From assembly GCF_001514195.1 (NCBI RefSeq), contig NZ_KQ948735.1:1229413-1293412 (forward strand): a DNA stretch of 64,000 bases, written 5' to 3'. Positions 8,685-16,352 of this stretch are shown piece by piece. Below the pieces are notes generated by a model. That model saw nothing but the letters and a program-made list of their open reading frames with translations, did no database searches and was not told the DNA's origin. The position numbers were made by a program, and so were the translations under genes. Each line of letters starts with the position of its first letter. Position 1 is the stretch's first letter. The stretch comes from Streptomyces griseorubiginosus (GTDB lineage Bacteria > Actinomycetota > Actinomycetes > Streptomycetales > Streptomycetaceae).

Positions 8685-9578
8685 TCAGGCGGCCATGAAC
8701 CGTTCGTACTCCGCAAGCAGCCCGTCGGCCGTCTCCCGGTCGGCGGGCCGCAGCGGGGCGCGGACCGGGCCCCCGGGCAGACCGAGCGCGTTGAGGAGGG
8801 CCTTGGCAGTGACCGTGCCGGGCAGGCCCGCCGCCATCATCGCCTCGATCAGCGCGGTGGCTCTCTGTTGGAGGCGGGCGGACACGGGGGTGTCGCCCGC
8901 CTCGAACAGGTCGATGATCGCGCGCAGCCGCTCCGGGACCACGTTGGCCACCGTGCTGACGTACCCCGCCGCGCCCACCGCGTACAGCGCGAGGATCTGC
9001 TCGTCGCAGCCCGCGTAGTACGCCAGCTCCGTGCGGTGCAGGACCTTCTGGGTGCCGAGGAGGTCGTAGGAGCAGTCCTTGACCGCGACGATCCGGGGGT
9101 GCCCGGCCAGCCGGATCATGGTCTCCGGTTCGATGCGGGTGCCGGTGCGGCCCGGGATGTCGTACAGCATCACGGGCAGCCCCGAGGCGTCCGCGATCTC
9201 CCGGAAGTGCGCCTCCAGCGCGTCCTGCGGCGGCCTGCTGTAGTACGGGCTGACCACCAGCACCCCGTCCGCGCCCGCCTTCTCGGCCGCCAGGGCCAGC
9301 TCGACGGTGTGCCGGGTGTCGGAGGTGCCCACGCCCGCCACCACCGGCACCCCCGCGCCCACAGCCTCCCGGACCGCCGTCACCAGCGCCGCCTTCTCCG
9401 CGTCCGAGGTCGTCGGGGACTCGCCCGTCGTGCCGGACAGGACGAGGCCGTCGCAGCCGTGGGCCACCAGGTGCGCGGCCAGGAGCTGGGCGCCGTCGAG
9501 ATCGAGCGCGCCCGCCTCGGTGAAGGGGGTGACTATGGCGCACAGGGCGCGGCCGAAGGGAGGAGGCGTAGTCGTCAT
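8685..9578 (-). CDS. dapA: DapA-family 4-hydroxy-tetrahydrodipicolinate synthase
   Basis: This 297-residue (beta/alpha)8 aldolase condenses pyruvate with aspartate semialdehyde. The Schiff-base lysine is in RIVAVKDCSYD, the catalytic tyrosine in MLYDIPGRTG, and the SGTTGESPT stretch binds substrate. The ATG at 9578 was chosen because MTTTPPPFGRALCAIVTPF is the normal family start. It stands alone and is convergent with the propeller gene (8-nt gap). Two other DapA-family proteins occur in the window (42997 and 48647); this one best matches true DapA, although genome-wide paralogues could share the job. Confidence 0.85.
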   Translation of the reverse strand: MTTTPPPFGRALCAIVTPFTEAGALDLDGAQLLAAHLVAHGCDGLVLSGTTGESPTTSDAEKAALVTAVREAVGAGVPVVAGVGTSDTRHTVELALAAEKAGADGVLVVSPYYSRPPQDALEAHFREIADASGLPVMLYDIPGRTGTRIEPETMIRLAGHPRIVAVKDCSYDLLGTQKVLHRTELAYYAGCDEQILALYAVGAAGYVSTVANVVPERLRAIIDLFEAGDTPVSARLQQRATALIEAMMAAGLPGTVTAKALLNALGLPGGPVRAPLRPADRETADGLLAEYERFMAA

Positions 9579-9601
9579 GGGGACAGTCTCGGCGCGCCGA
9601 C

Positions 9602-9653
9602 AGTGAAGCTCCACTTAATTCTTCTGCGGAATATGTGTAAGCAGAGCTTCACT
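9602..9653. promoter_or_regulatory. Widely spaced inverted repeat upstream of dapA
   Basis: AGTGAAGCT (9602-9610) and its perfect complement AGCTTCACT (9645-9653) flank an AT-rich 34-bp core containing CCACTTAATTCTTCTGCG. It lies just upstream of the dapA start and could be a two-site operator or the promoter core. Confidence 0.35.
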
Positions 9654-9732
9654 CCGCGGTCATAGGCCCTATGTCCAATTCGCGCCTCATGGGTCACCAT
9701 GGCGAGACAGGACCCTGCGTGTGGGAGGCGTC

Positions 9733-9861
9733 ATGAAGCTCGGCAAAGCACTGGCCACGGGAGTCGCCGAGGAGCGGCCGCAGATCCGGGACGAGGAACT
9801 CGACCTTCCCGAGGAGATCGAGGACCTGAAGGCTCCCGAAGAGGTACCGGCGGCCCGATGA
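9733..9861 (+). CDS. Small acidic peptide (42 residues), unknown function
   Basis: This short open frame reads MKLGKALATGVAEERP followed by a strongly acidic tail (DEELDLPEEIEDLK) and no cysteine or membrane segment. A purine-rich GGGAGG lies just upstream of its ATG, and the stop overlaps the next ATG as ATGA. That coupling is the main support for it being a real gene. It could be an antitoxin-like or partner peptide of the following Cys-rich protein; nothing in the sequence shows which. Confidence 0.6.
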   Translation: MKLGKALATGVAEERPQIRDEELDLPEEIEDLKAPEEVPAAR

Positions 9862-10580
9862 GGCTGCGGCTTCCGGAGGAACGCCCCGCGGAGCCGCCGA
9901 CCGGATACAAGATCGCCCACCCGGTGCTGTCCCAGGACGGCACCCGGGCCGGGTTCACCGGTGTGTCGCTCGGCGGCGCGCTGCCGTACGGCGTCCTGGC
10001 CGACGCGTCCTGTGTCTACGGACTGCGGCACCGGGCGCCCCACCGCCGCTGCGACTGCGGCTTCCACTGCGTGCACGACCGCGCGGCCGCCGAGGCGCTG
10101 TTGTGCACGGCCGAGCACCGCACGGCCGTCCTCCTCGACGTCCTGGTCCTCGGCCGCTACCTGCGCTTCGAACTCGGCTACCGCTACGCCCGCCAGCGGG
10201 TGCGCTCCGCCACCGTCGGCCCCTGCGCCTGCGGCACGGTCGCGGCGGCCCTCGCCGACGCCGGCTGGGGGCGGCCCGGCTGGCGCGCCCTCGCCCCCTC
10301 CTGCGCGGCCTGTCTGCGCGGTCGTACGGCTGTCTCGCTCGCCGGGTTCGCCCGGCTGGCCGGGGAGGGGCTGCGGGTCGTCGCGGGCCCGGCGGCACCG
10401 GTCCCGGCCGGCCTCGCCGCCGGAGAGGCGCTCGGGGTGCCCGGGGTCGCCGTCGGCGAGGGGTTCGGGGTGCCCGAACTCGCCGCCGAGGCCGCCCTGT
10501 TGCAGGCGCGGCTGGACTGGTTCCAGAGCCAGCTCGCCCGGCTGGGGGAGCGCGGCCCGGACGGCGGACCGCAGGGGTAG
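9858..10580 (+). CDS. Cysteine-rich protein of unknown function
   Basis: This 240-residue protein is not recognised. Residues about 50-80 hold HRAPHRRCDCGFHCVHD, and further pairs GPCACG (near 117) and SCAACLRG (near 147) could make one or two metal sites. The motif H-x-P-x-x-x-C-x-C-G-F is reminiscent of uncharacterised actinobacterial proteins. The C-terminus is hydrophobic and Gly/Ala-rich, then ends in a short amphipathic helix. It overlaps the 42-residue acidic peptide by 4 bp. Confidence 0.65.
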   Translation: MRLRLPEERPAEPPTGYKIAHPVLSQDGTRAGFTGVSLGGALPYGVLADASCVYGLRHRAPHRRCDCGFHCVHDRAAAEALLCTAEHRTAVLLDVLVLGRYLRFELGYRYARQRVRSATVGPCACGTVAAALADAGWGRPGWRALAPSCAACLRGRTAVSLAGFARLAGEGLRVVAGPAAPVPAGLAAGEALGVPGVAVGEGFGVPELAAEAALLQARLDWFQSQLARLGERGPDGGPQG

Positions 10581-10632
10581 CGGGGGCCGGGCCGGGTACC
10601 CGGGGGTTTCGACCGAGAGGAGGCGGAGCACC

Positions 10633-11052
10633 GTGACCGGAACCACGGCCCCCAGGCCGACGCACGACGAACACCACTCGGTGGGCGAACTCGTCGGACA
10701 AGCCACCGAACAGCTCTCCCGGCTGGTACGGCAGGAGGTCGCCCTTGCGAAGGAGGAGCTGGCCGCGAAGGGCCGGCGGGCCGGACGCGGCGGTGGGCTG
10801 CTCGGCGCCGCGGGCGCCTTCGCCTACGCGGGACTTCTCGCCCTGGCCGGAACCGGCGCCGCGGCACTGTCGCTGGTGCTGCCGGTCTGGGCCGCGGCGC
10901 TGATCGTGACGGGCGTGCTCTTCGTGATCGCGGCGGTTCTCGCCGCGACCGGCCGCGCCCAGCTGCGCCGGGCCACACCCCCCACGCCCGAGGCGGCGCT
11001 CGACAGTGTCAAGGCCGATGTCGAGGAGATCAGGGAAAGGGCGCACCGATGA
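10633..11052 (+). CDS. Phage-holin-family (DUF1469) membrane protein
   Basis: This 139-residue protein has an amphipathic N-terminus typical of the family (SVGELVGQATEQLSRLVRQE, VALAKEELAAKGRRAG), two membrane helices near residues 52-78 and 82-105, and a charged tail. Despite the name these are chromosomal envelope proteins. The GTG start follows GAGGAGG. It overlaps the DUF3618 gene by 4 bp; the pair is common in actinobacteria. Confidence 0.8.
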   Translation: MTGTTAPRPTHDEHHSVGELVGQATEQLSRLVRQEVALAKEELAAKGRRAGRGGGLLGAAGAFAYAGLLALAGTGAAALSLVLPVWAAALIVTGVLFVIAAVLAATGRAQLRRATPPTPEAALDSVKADVEEIRERAHR

Positions 11053-11618
11053 CGGACAGGACGACCGGCGAACAGGCCTCGACAGGGGCCAAGGGGCCCG
11101 ACGAGCTGCGGCGCCAGATCGAGCAGACCCGCAGTGAACTGGGCGACACGGTGGAGGAGTTGGCAGGGAAGATGGACGTGAAAGGCCGCGCCCGGGCCCG
11201 GGCCGCGGATCTCAGGGACAAGGCGGGCGCGCTGACCGTGCAGCTGCGCAGCAGCGCCGCGCAGGCCGGGCACACCGTGCACGACAAGGCCACCCAGGCG
11301 GGGCACAAGGTGCAGGACCGGGCCGTGCAGGCCGGTCACAAGGCCCAGGACCGTGCCGTGCAGGCCGGCCACAAGGTGCAGGACCGTGCCGTGGAGGCCG
11401 GTCACAAGGCGCAGGACCGGACACTGCGCGCCGGTGAGGCCACCCAGGACGGGGCCGCGCGGACCGGCCGGGAGCTGGAGCACAGGGCGCAGCACAGCGT
11501 GCCCGCACCGGTCCGGCCCGTCGTCCTCGCGGCCATCCGGCATCCCCGCCCGGTGCTGATCGTCGGCGCGGCCGTGATCGCGGTCGCCGTCGTGTCGTGG
11601 CGGTACCCGAAGAAGTGA
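11049..11618 (+). CDS. DUF3618 protein with tandem 11-residue repeats
   Basis: The 189-residue protein opens with the DUF3618 helix (RRQIEQTRSELGDTVEELAG, residues 20-40), then carries about seven tandem 11-residue repeats of the form QAGHKVQDRAV between residues 75 and 135, and ends with one membrane helix (LIVGAAVIAVAVVSWRY). The repeats have the amphipathic 11-mer period seen in LEA/apolipoprotein-like membrane-surface helices. With the upstream holin-like protein it probably lines the inner membrane; function unknown. Confidence 0.78.
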   Translation: MTDRTTGEQASTGAKGPDELRRQIEQTRSELGDTVEELAGKMDVKGRARARAADLRDKAGALTVQLRSSAAQAGHTVHDKATQAGHKVQDRAVQAGHKAQDRAVQAGHKVQDRAVEAGHKAQDRTLRAGEATQDGAARTGRELEHRAQHSVPAPVRPVVLAAIRHPRPVLIVGAAVIAVAVVSWRYPKK

Positions 11619-11681
11619 GCGGCGGTACCTGACCCGTCCACGGAGGTCCCCGACCTGCCGTCCACTGAGGTCAGTCACTCT

Positions 11682-11720
11682 GGAGCTCCCCGTCGGCCGG
11701 ACAGGCCGGCGGGGAGCTCC
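11682..11720. terminator. Bidirectional terminator between DUF3618 and YihY genes
   Basis: GGAGCTCCCCGTCGGCC pairs with its near-perfect complement (one G-T pair) around a 5-nt GGACA loop, giving a 17-bp stem between two convergent genes. Confidence 0.75.
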
Positions 11721-11768
11721 GCTGCTGAGGAGTGCCGGGTCCGCTGCCGGTGGGCGCCGGGTCCGCCG

Positions 11769-12833
11769 TCACTTCTCCCGCGCCCAGGAGGCCCGCAGTC
11801 TCTCCGGCCAGGTCCGGGTGTCCCGCGGCTCCACGTAGGGCTCCTCCGCCGGCTCGTGCTCGCCGGAGGCGATCGCCCGCTCCCGGGCCAGTTCCGCGTC
11901 GAACTCCAGGCCCAGCAGGATGGCCAGGTTGGTCAGCCAGAGCCACACCAGGAACACGATGGCGCCCGCGAGGGTGCCGTACGTCTTGTTGTAGGAACCG
12001 AAGTACGCGGCGTAGAGCGCGAAGCCGGCGGATGCGGCGAGCCACGCCAGCGTGGCGAGGACGCTGCCGGGGGAGACCCAACGGAAGCCGCGGCCACGGA
12101 CGTTGGGGGCGGCCCAGTACAGCAGGGCGATCATCCCGACGACCAGGAGCAGCAGCACCGGCCACTTGGCGATGCCCCAGGCCGTGATCGCCGCGTCGCC
12201 GAAGCCCACCACCCGGCCCGCCCGTTCGGCGAGCGGTCCCGTGAAGACCACGATCATCGCGCTCGCCGCCAGCATCAGCATCAGCGTCACGGTCAGGGCC
12301 AGCCGCAGCGGCGTCAGCTTCCACACCGGGCGGCCCTCCGGGAGGTCGTACACCGCGTTGGACGCGCGGATGAACGCGGCGACGTAGCCGGAGGCGGACC
12401 ACAGCGCGGCGAGCAGCCCGAGGATCGCCAGGACGCCTCCGGTGCCCCCGCTGTCGCCGAGCTGGATCACCGCGTCCCGCAGGATGTCGCGGGCCGGGCC
12501 CGGGGCGAGGCCTCCGATGGTGTCGAGGAGCCTGTCCGTCGCGCGCCGGCCCACCACCCCCAGCAGGGACACCAGCACCAGCAGGGCGGGGAACAGGGAC
12601 AGGACGCCGTAGTACGTCAACGCGGCCGCGCGGTCGGCCAGTTCGTCGTCCAGCAGTTCCCTGAAGGTGCGCCTGGTGACGGCGGCCCAGGACCGTCTCG
12701 GCAACTCCAAGGGGCTTTTCGGCGCGGTGTTCTCGGCCTGCTCGTCCATGGACCGGCGGGTCTCCCGAAACCGCCGGTCGAACCCCTCCCGAGCAGCGTC
12801 GGCCCACTCGTCGGGATACTTCGCACCGAACAC
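11769..12833 (-). CDS. YihY/BrkB-family inner membrane protein
   Basis: This 354-residue protein has about six membrane helices. The family signature DELADRAAALTYYGVLSLFP is near residue 65, and YNKTYGTLAGAIVFLVWLWL near 290. The family was once called ribonuclease BN in error; its members are membrane proteins of unknown function. The GTG at 12833 was chosen because AGGAG lies 6 nt before it; an ATG at 12750 would discard 28 residues. It is divergent from the ArsR gene with only a 45-bp gap. Confidence 0.82.
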   Translation of the reverse strand: MFGAKYPDEWADAAREGFDRRFRETRRSMDEQAENTAPKSPLELPRRSWAAVTRRTFRELLDDELADRAAALTYYGVLSLFPALLVLVSLLGVVGRRATDRLLDTIGGLAPGPARDILRDAVIQLGDSGGTGGVLAILGLLAALWSASGYVAAFIRASNAVYDLPEGRPVWKLTPLRLALTVTLMLMLAASAMIVVFTGPLAERAGRVVGFGDAAITAWGIAKWPVLLLLVVGMIALLYWAAPNVRGRGFRWVSPGSVLATLAWLAASAGFALYAAYFGSYNKTYGTLAGAIVFLVWLWLTNLAILLGLEFDAELARERAIASGEHEPAEEPYVEPRDTRTWPERLRASWAREK

Positions 12834-12878
12834 TTCCCTCTCCTGGACAAAAAAAGTTTTCGGTGAGAGGGTGGGTCC

Positions 12879-13475
12879 ATGCTGGACGTCACCGTGATCG
12901 AGGACCCCGAGGCCGCAGCCGTCTCCCTGGACCCCATACGGGCGCGGCTGCTGGCCGAGCTGGCGGCCGGGCCCGCCTCGGCCGCCATGCTCGCCGGGCA
13001 GGTCGGCCTGCCCCGCCAGAAGGTCAACTACCACCTCAAGGCGCTGGAGCGGCACGGCCTGGTCGAGCTCGCGGGGGAGCGCCGCAAGGGAAACGTCACC
13101 GAACGGCTGATGCGGGCGACCGCCGCCTCGTACGTGATCTCACCGCTGGCCCTGGCCGCCGTGCAGCCCGACCCGGACCGCTTCCGTGACCAGCTCTCCG
13201 CCCGCTGGCTGCTCGCGCTCGGCGCCCGGCTGGTACGGGACGTCGGTCAGCTCATCACGGGTGCCGCCAAGGCCCGACAGCGGCTGGCCACCTACGCGCT
13301 GGACGGCGAGGTGCGTTTCGCCTCGGCCGCCGAACGGGCCGCGTTCATCCAGGAGTTGACCGCCGGGGTCACCGCCCTGATCCGCAAGTACGACGCCCCG
13401 GACACCGAGGGCGGCAGGGACCACCGGATCGTCGTGGCCGTCCATCCCACGCTCAAGAAGACCGAGTTGGAGTAG
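12879..13475 (+). CDS. ArsR-like winged-helix transcriptional regulator
   Basis: This 198-residue protein has a winged helix-turn-helix at residues about 15-80 (PIRARLLAELAAGPASAAML, LPRQKVNYHLKALERHGL). The C-terminal half (RFASAAERAAFIQELTAGV) is the longer form found in regulators paired with AHSA1/SRPBCC proteins. GAGAGGG lies 7 nt before the ATG. The stop is 3 nt before the next gene, so the two form an operon. Confidence 0.85.
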   Translation: MLDVTVIEDPEAAAVSLDPIRARLLAELAAGPASAAMLAGQVGLPRQKVNYHLKALERHGLVELAGERRKGNVTERLMRATAASYVISPLALAAVQPDPDRFRDQLSARWLLALGARLVRDVGQLITGAAKARQRLATYALDGEVRFASAAERAAFIQELTAGVTALIRKYDAPDTEGGRDHRIVVAVHPTLKKTELE

Positions 13476-13478
13476 ATC

Positions 13479-14213
13479 ATGTCCAAAGAGTTCGAGATCG
13501 CCCGCGAGTTCGAGGTCGACGCCACCCCCGAGCAGGTCTGGGCGGCCGTCACCACCGGCACCGACGGCTATCTGTGGCCCATGGAGCCGCCCGAGCCGCG
13601 CGTCGGCGGCACCGGCCCCTTCGGGTCCAAGGTCGTCGCCTGGGACCCGCCGCACCGCTACACCAACCGCGTCGAGGACGTCGAGGGCATCTCGCAGCAG
13701 ACCCTCAACCAGCTCGACTACACGATCGAACCCCGGGACGAGGGCCGCCGGGCCTGGGTGCGCTACGTCCACAGCGGGATCTTCGTCGACGACTGGGACA
13801 ACCAGTACGACGGCGCCGCCAAGCACACCGACTTCTATTTGCACACCCTGCGCGAGTACCTGACCCACTTCGCGCCCCGCCCCGCCGCCTTCGCCACCTT
13901 CGACGGACCCGAGGCCTCCAAGGCGCCGGACGCCCTCGCCGCCGTGGGGCGCGCGCTCGGGGTCGGCGAGGACGTGGCCGCGGGCACCCGGCTGACGGTC
14001 CACGGGCCCGACACCTTCGAGGCCGTGGTCGACTTCCGCAACGCGTACTTCATCGGGCTGCGCACCGACCGGGGTCTCACCCGCATCTTCGGGCGCAACC
14101 ACTGGGGCCACCCGGTCGGCATCTCCCTGCACGACTTCGCCCCCGACTCCGACATCAAGGAGTGCGAGGGCGAGTGGCAGGGCTGGCTGAACGGCGTGTT
14201 CAACCAGCCCTGA
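13479..14213 (+). CDS. SRPBCC (AHSA1-like) domain protein
   Basis: This 244-residue protein opens with the START/SRPBCC fold (IAREFEVDATPEQVWAAVTT, then FGSKVVAWDPPHRYTNRVED), a hydrophobic-cavity fold that binds lipids or other small ligands. A second, shorter domain follows from about residue 150. It is cotranscribed with the ArsR-like regulator, the usual ArsR-AHSA1 pairing, so it may handle the ligand the regulator senses (inference). Confidence 0.8.
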   Translation: MSKEFEIAREFEVDATPEQVWAAVTTGTDGYLWPMEPPEPRVGGTGPFGSKVVAWDPPHRYTNRVEDVEGISQQTLNQLDYTIEPRDEGRRAWVRYVHSGIFVDDWDNQYDGAAKHTDFYLHTLREYLTHFAPRPAAFATFDGPEASKAPDALAAVGRALGVGEDVAAGTRLTVHGPDTFEAVVDFRNAYFIGLRTDRGLTRIFGRNHWGHPVGISLHDFAPDSDIKECEGEWQGWLNGVFNQP

Positions 14214-14236
14214 GCCGCGGGGAGTTGACCGGAGAG

Positions 14237-16060
14237 CTACGGCTTGAAGCGCAGCACCTGCGGGTCGTGGTCGCTGATCTGGTCGTTGAACTCCGAGTTG
14301 ATGTGCACGCTGTCGTACGCGAAGTCGCAGGACTTCCGGATCGACGGGCTGACCAGGATCTGGTCCAGGACCTGCTGGTTGCCCTGGTAGTCGTAGGTGT
14401 AACGCTCCTTCTTGGGCAGCGACTTGATCGCCGACCAGAGCTCGCCGTCACCCTCCAGGATCTTCGCGGTGTCGGAGAACTCGAAGTCGTTCATGTCGCC
14501 GAGGGCGATGACGTCCGCGTTCTTCTGCACGTCGAGGATGCTCTTGACGAAGGCGTTGACCAGGGTCGCCTGGGCGTGGCGCTGGACCTCCGAGCTGCGC
14601 GGCACCGGCTGGGTCGCCGAGGTCAGGCCGAAGTCGCCGCCCTTGGAGTTCAGGTGGTTGGCGATCACGAAGACCGTGCGGCCCCGGAAGACGAACTCGC
14701 CGGCCAGCGGCTTGCGGCTGGACTTCCAGGCCTCGTTCGCGGGGTCGATCCGGCCGGGGGAGGCCGTCAGCTGCGCCTTGCCGTGCACCTTGGTGACGCC
14801 GACGGCGGTCGTGGAGTCGCCGCCCGCGCGGTCCGTGAAGGAGACCCGCTCCGGGTTGAACAGGAACACCTGGCGGATGTTGCCGCCCGGCTCGCCGCCG
14901 TCCTGGTCGTTGACCGGGTTGATCGAACGCCAGTCGTACTTAGGGCCGCCCGCCGCCACGATCGCGTCGATCAGCTTGTTCACGGTGACGTCGGCCGCGA
15001 CCGTGCCGTCGTCCTTCGCGCCGTTGTTGTCCTGGATCTCCTCCAGCGACACGATGTCGGGCGACTTCAGGTTGTTCACGATCGCGGAGGCGTGCGCCTC
15101 GAAGGTGGCGTCGGACGGGTCGAGGTTCTCGACGTTGTACGTCGCGACCGCGAGCTCGTCCTTCTTCTGCTTCTGGGTGGACTCGCGCTGGAGACCGGCG
15201 CTCTTCAGCGTGCCGATCTCGTTCGCGACCAGGGTGTAGCCGCCGAACTGGTTGAAGTCCAGGGGGCCCGCGGTGCTGCCGGTGAGGACGTCACCGACGT
15301 TCGCGACCGGGAAGGCGGCCGTAGCGCCCAGCGACTGGATCTGGAGCCGGCCGGTGTTCTGGGACGTGTAGGAGCCGTACAGCGTGCCGCCGCGCTTCGT
15401 GGCGTTCTCGCGCGGCTTCACCGTCACCCACAGCTCGGTGTACGGGTCGGTCGCGCCGACCACGCGGACGTCCTTGACCTGGACGTTCATGCCCTCGAGG
15501 GACTCGTAGTAGTCCAGGGCGTACTTCCTGGGCTGAAGCGTCAGACCGTTGATCGAGTTCGCGGCGGCCGGATCGCCCTCCGGGGCGTACGCGGCGGGCA
15601 CCGACTTCGCGTCGACCACGACGGGGGCCGGGACCGCGTTGCCGCTGGAGACGACGGTGACCGTCGGCTTGGTGATCTCGGTGACCGACTGGTTGCCGGA
15701 GGACGTGCCGCCCGGGACGTACTCCGAGACGGTGCCGGTGACGGTGACGGCGTCACCGACGGCGACCTTCGGCGTCGAGCTGGTGAAGACGAACACGCCC
15801 TCACTGGTCGCCGGGTCGGCGTCCGGGTTCGGATCCTGGAACCAGAAACCCTTGGACGAGCCGTAGGTGCGTACGCCGGTCACGATTCCGGCCACATCGG
15901 TGACCTTCTGACCGGCGTACGGGGATATCCGGGTCGCGCCCTGGATGTCATGGATGCTCACGCCGGCCGCGTGCGCGGGCGAGACGAGGGCGAGGGCGGA
16001 GGCCGCGGAAGCGGCGGCGACGGTGAGCGCGGCGAGACGCGCGGACTTCTTGCTCGGCAA
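14237..16060 (-). CDS. Secreted endonuclease/exonuclease/phosphatase-family nuclease (ExeM/NucH-like)
   Basis: This 607-residue secreted enzyme has a Sec signal peptide (PSKKSARLAALTVAAASAAS, cleavage near SPAHA), an OB-like domain (residues about 45-130) and a C-terminal EEP nuclease domain (about 290-605). Metal and catalytic residues are present: the N of ATYNVENLD, the E of SLEEIQD, the HLN of ANHLNSKGGD, the DMN of ALGDMNDFEF and the terminal SDHDP. It should degrade extracellular DNA. The TTG start at 16060 is supported by GGAGGG 6 nt upstream; an ATG at 16108 lacks such a site. Confidence 0.85.
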   Translation of the reverse strand: MPSKKSARLAALTVAAASAASALALVSPAHAAGVSIHDIQGATRISPYAGQKVTDVAGIVTGVRTYGSSKGFWFQDPNPDADPATSEGVFVFTSSTPKVAVGDAVTVTGTVSEYVPGGTSSGNQSVTEITKPTVTVVSSGNAVPAPVVVDAKSVPAAYAPEGDPAAANSINGLTLQPRKYALDYYESLEGMNVQVKDVRVVGATDPYTELWVTVKPRENATKRGGTLYGSYTSQNTGRLQIQSLGATAAFPVANVGDVLTGSTAGPLDFNQFGGYTLVANEIGTLKSAGLQRESTQKQKKDELAVATYNVENLDPSDATFEAHASAIVNNLKSPDIVSLEEIQDNNGAKDDGTVAADVTVNKLIDAIVAAGGPKYDWRSINPVNDQDGGEPGGNIRQVFLFNPERVSFTDRAGGDSTTAVGVTKVHGKAQLTASPGRIDPANEAWKSSRKPLAGEFVFRGRTVFVIANHLNSKGGDFGLTSATQPVPRSSEVQRHAQATLVNAFVKSILDVQKNADVIALGDMNDFEFSDTAKILEGDGELWSAIKSLPKKERYTYDYQGNQQVLDQILVSPSIRKSCDFAYDSVHINSEFNDQISDHDPQVLRFKP

Positions 16061-16144
16061 CGGGATCCCTCCGGGGACGAACGTAGGCGCCGGGACGAGG
16101 GTGGACATGAAGCGGTGGGAGCCGCGACCTGTGGGGGCGGTTGC

Positions 16145-16212
16145 GACGCGCGTAGAAAATACCGTGCGCAGAAATCCAGTGAACAGGTGTCCGCCGGTTT
16201 TCTACGCGCGTC
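16145..16212. promoter_or_regulatory. 15-bp perfect inverted repeat upstream of the nuclease gene
   Basis: GACGCGCGTAGAAAA (16145-16159) and its exact complement (16198-16212) are separated by 38 bp in the 292-bp gap between the nuclease and the next gene. The core GACGCGCGTAGAA recurs before the acid phosphatase at 63096. It is either a pair of protein sites or two opposed promoter elements. The rest of the gap shows only a possible -10, TACGCT at 16306, for the rightward gene. Confidence 0.5.
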
Positions 16213-16352
16213 AATCTCCTGCCTGCTCAGGCCAGTTGTCAAGGTTTCAGCCATGTACGCAACCTGTCCGGAACATGAACCGGGCGGCATGGGTGGAAAT
16301 CCGTCTACGCTGAGCGGCTGAGTGGCACGACGCGTCCTAGGAGAAACAGCCG

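Noticed and set aside
8685..9578. Assigning the dapA gene to the pectin or sugar-acid pathway
   Set aside because: It is far from those operons and has the TTGE and YDIPGR motifs of true DapA, unlike the two other family members here.
10633..11618. Prophage remnant suggested by the phage-holin family name
   Set aside because: The protein belongs to a chromosomal envelope family; no endolysin, integrase or structural phage gene is near.
12836..12871. Inverted repeat CCCTCTC...GAGAGGG as an operator
   Set aside because: The two arms are the Shine-Dalgarno sequences of the divergent YihY and ArsR genes, which explains the symmetry.
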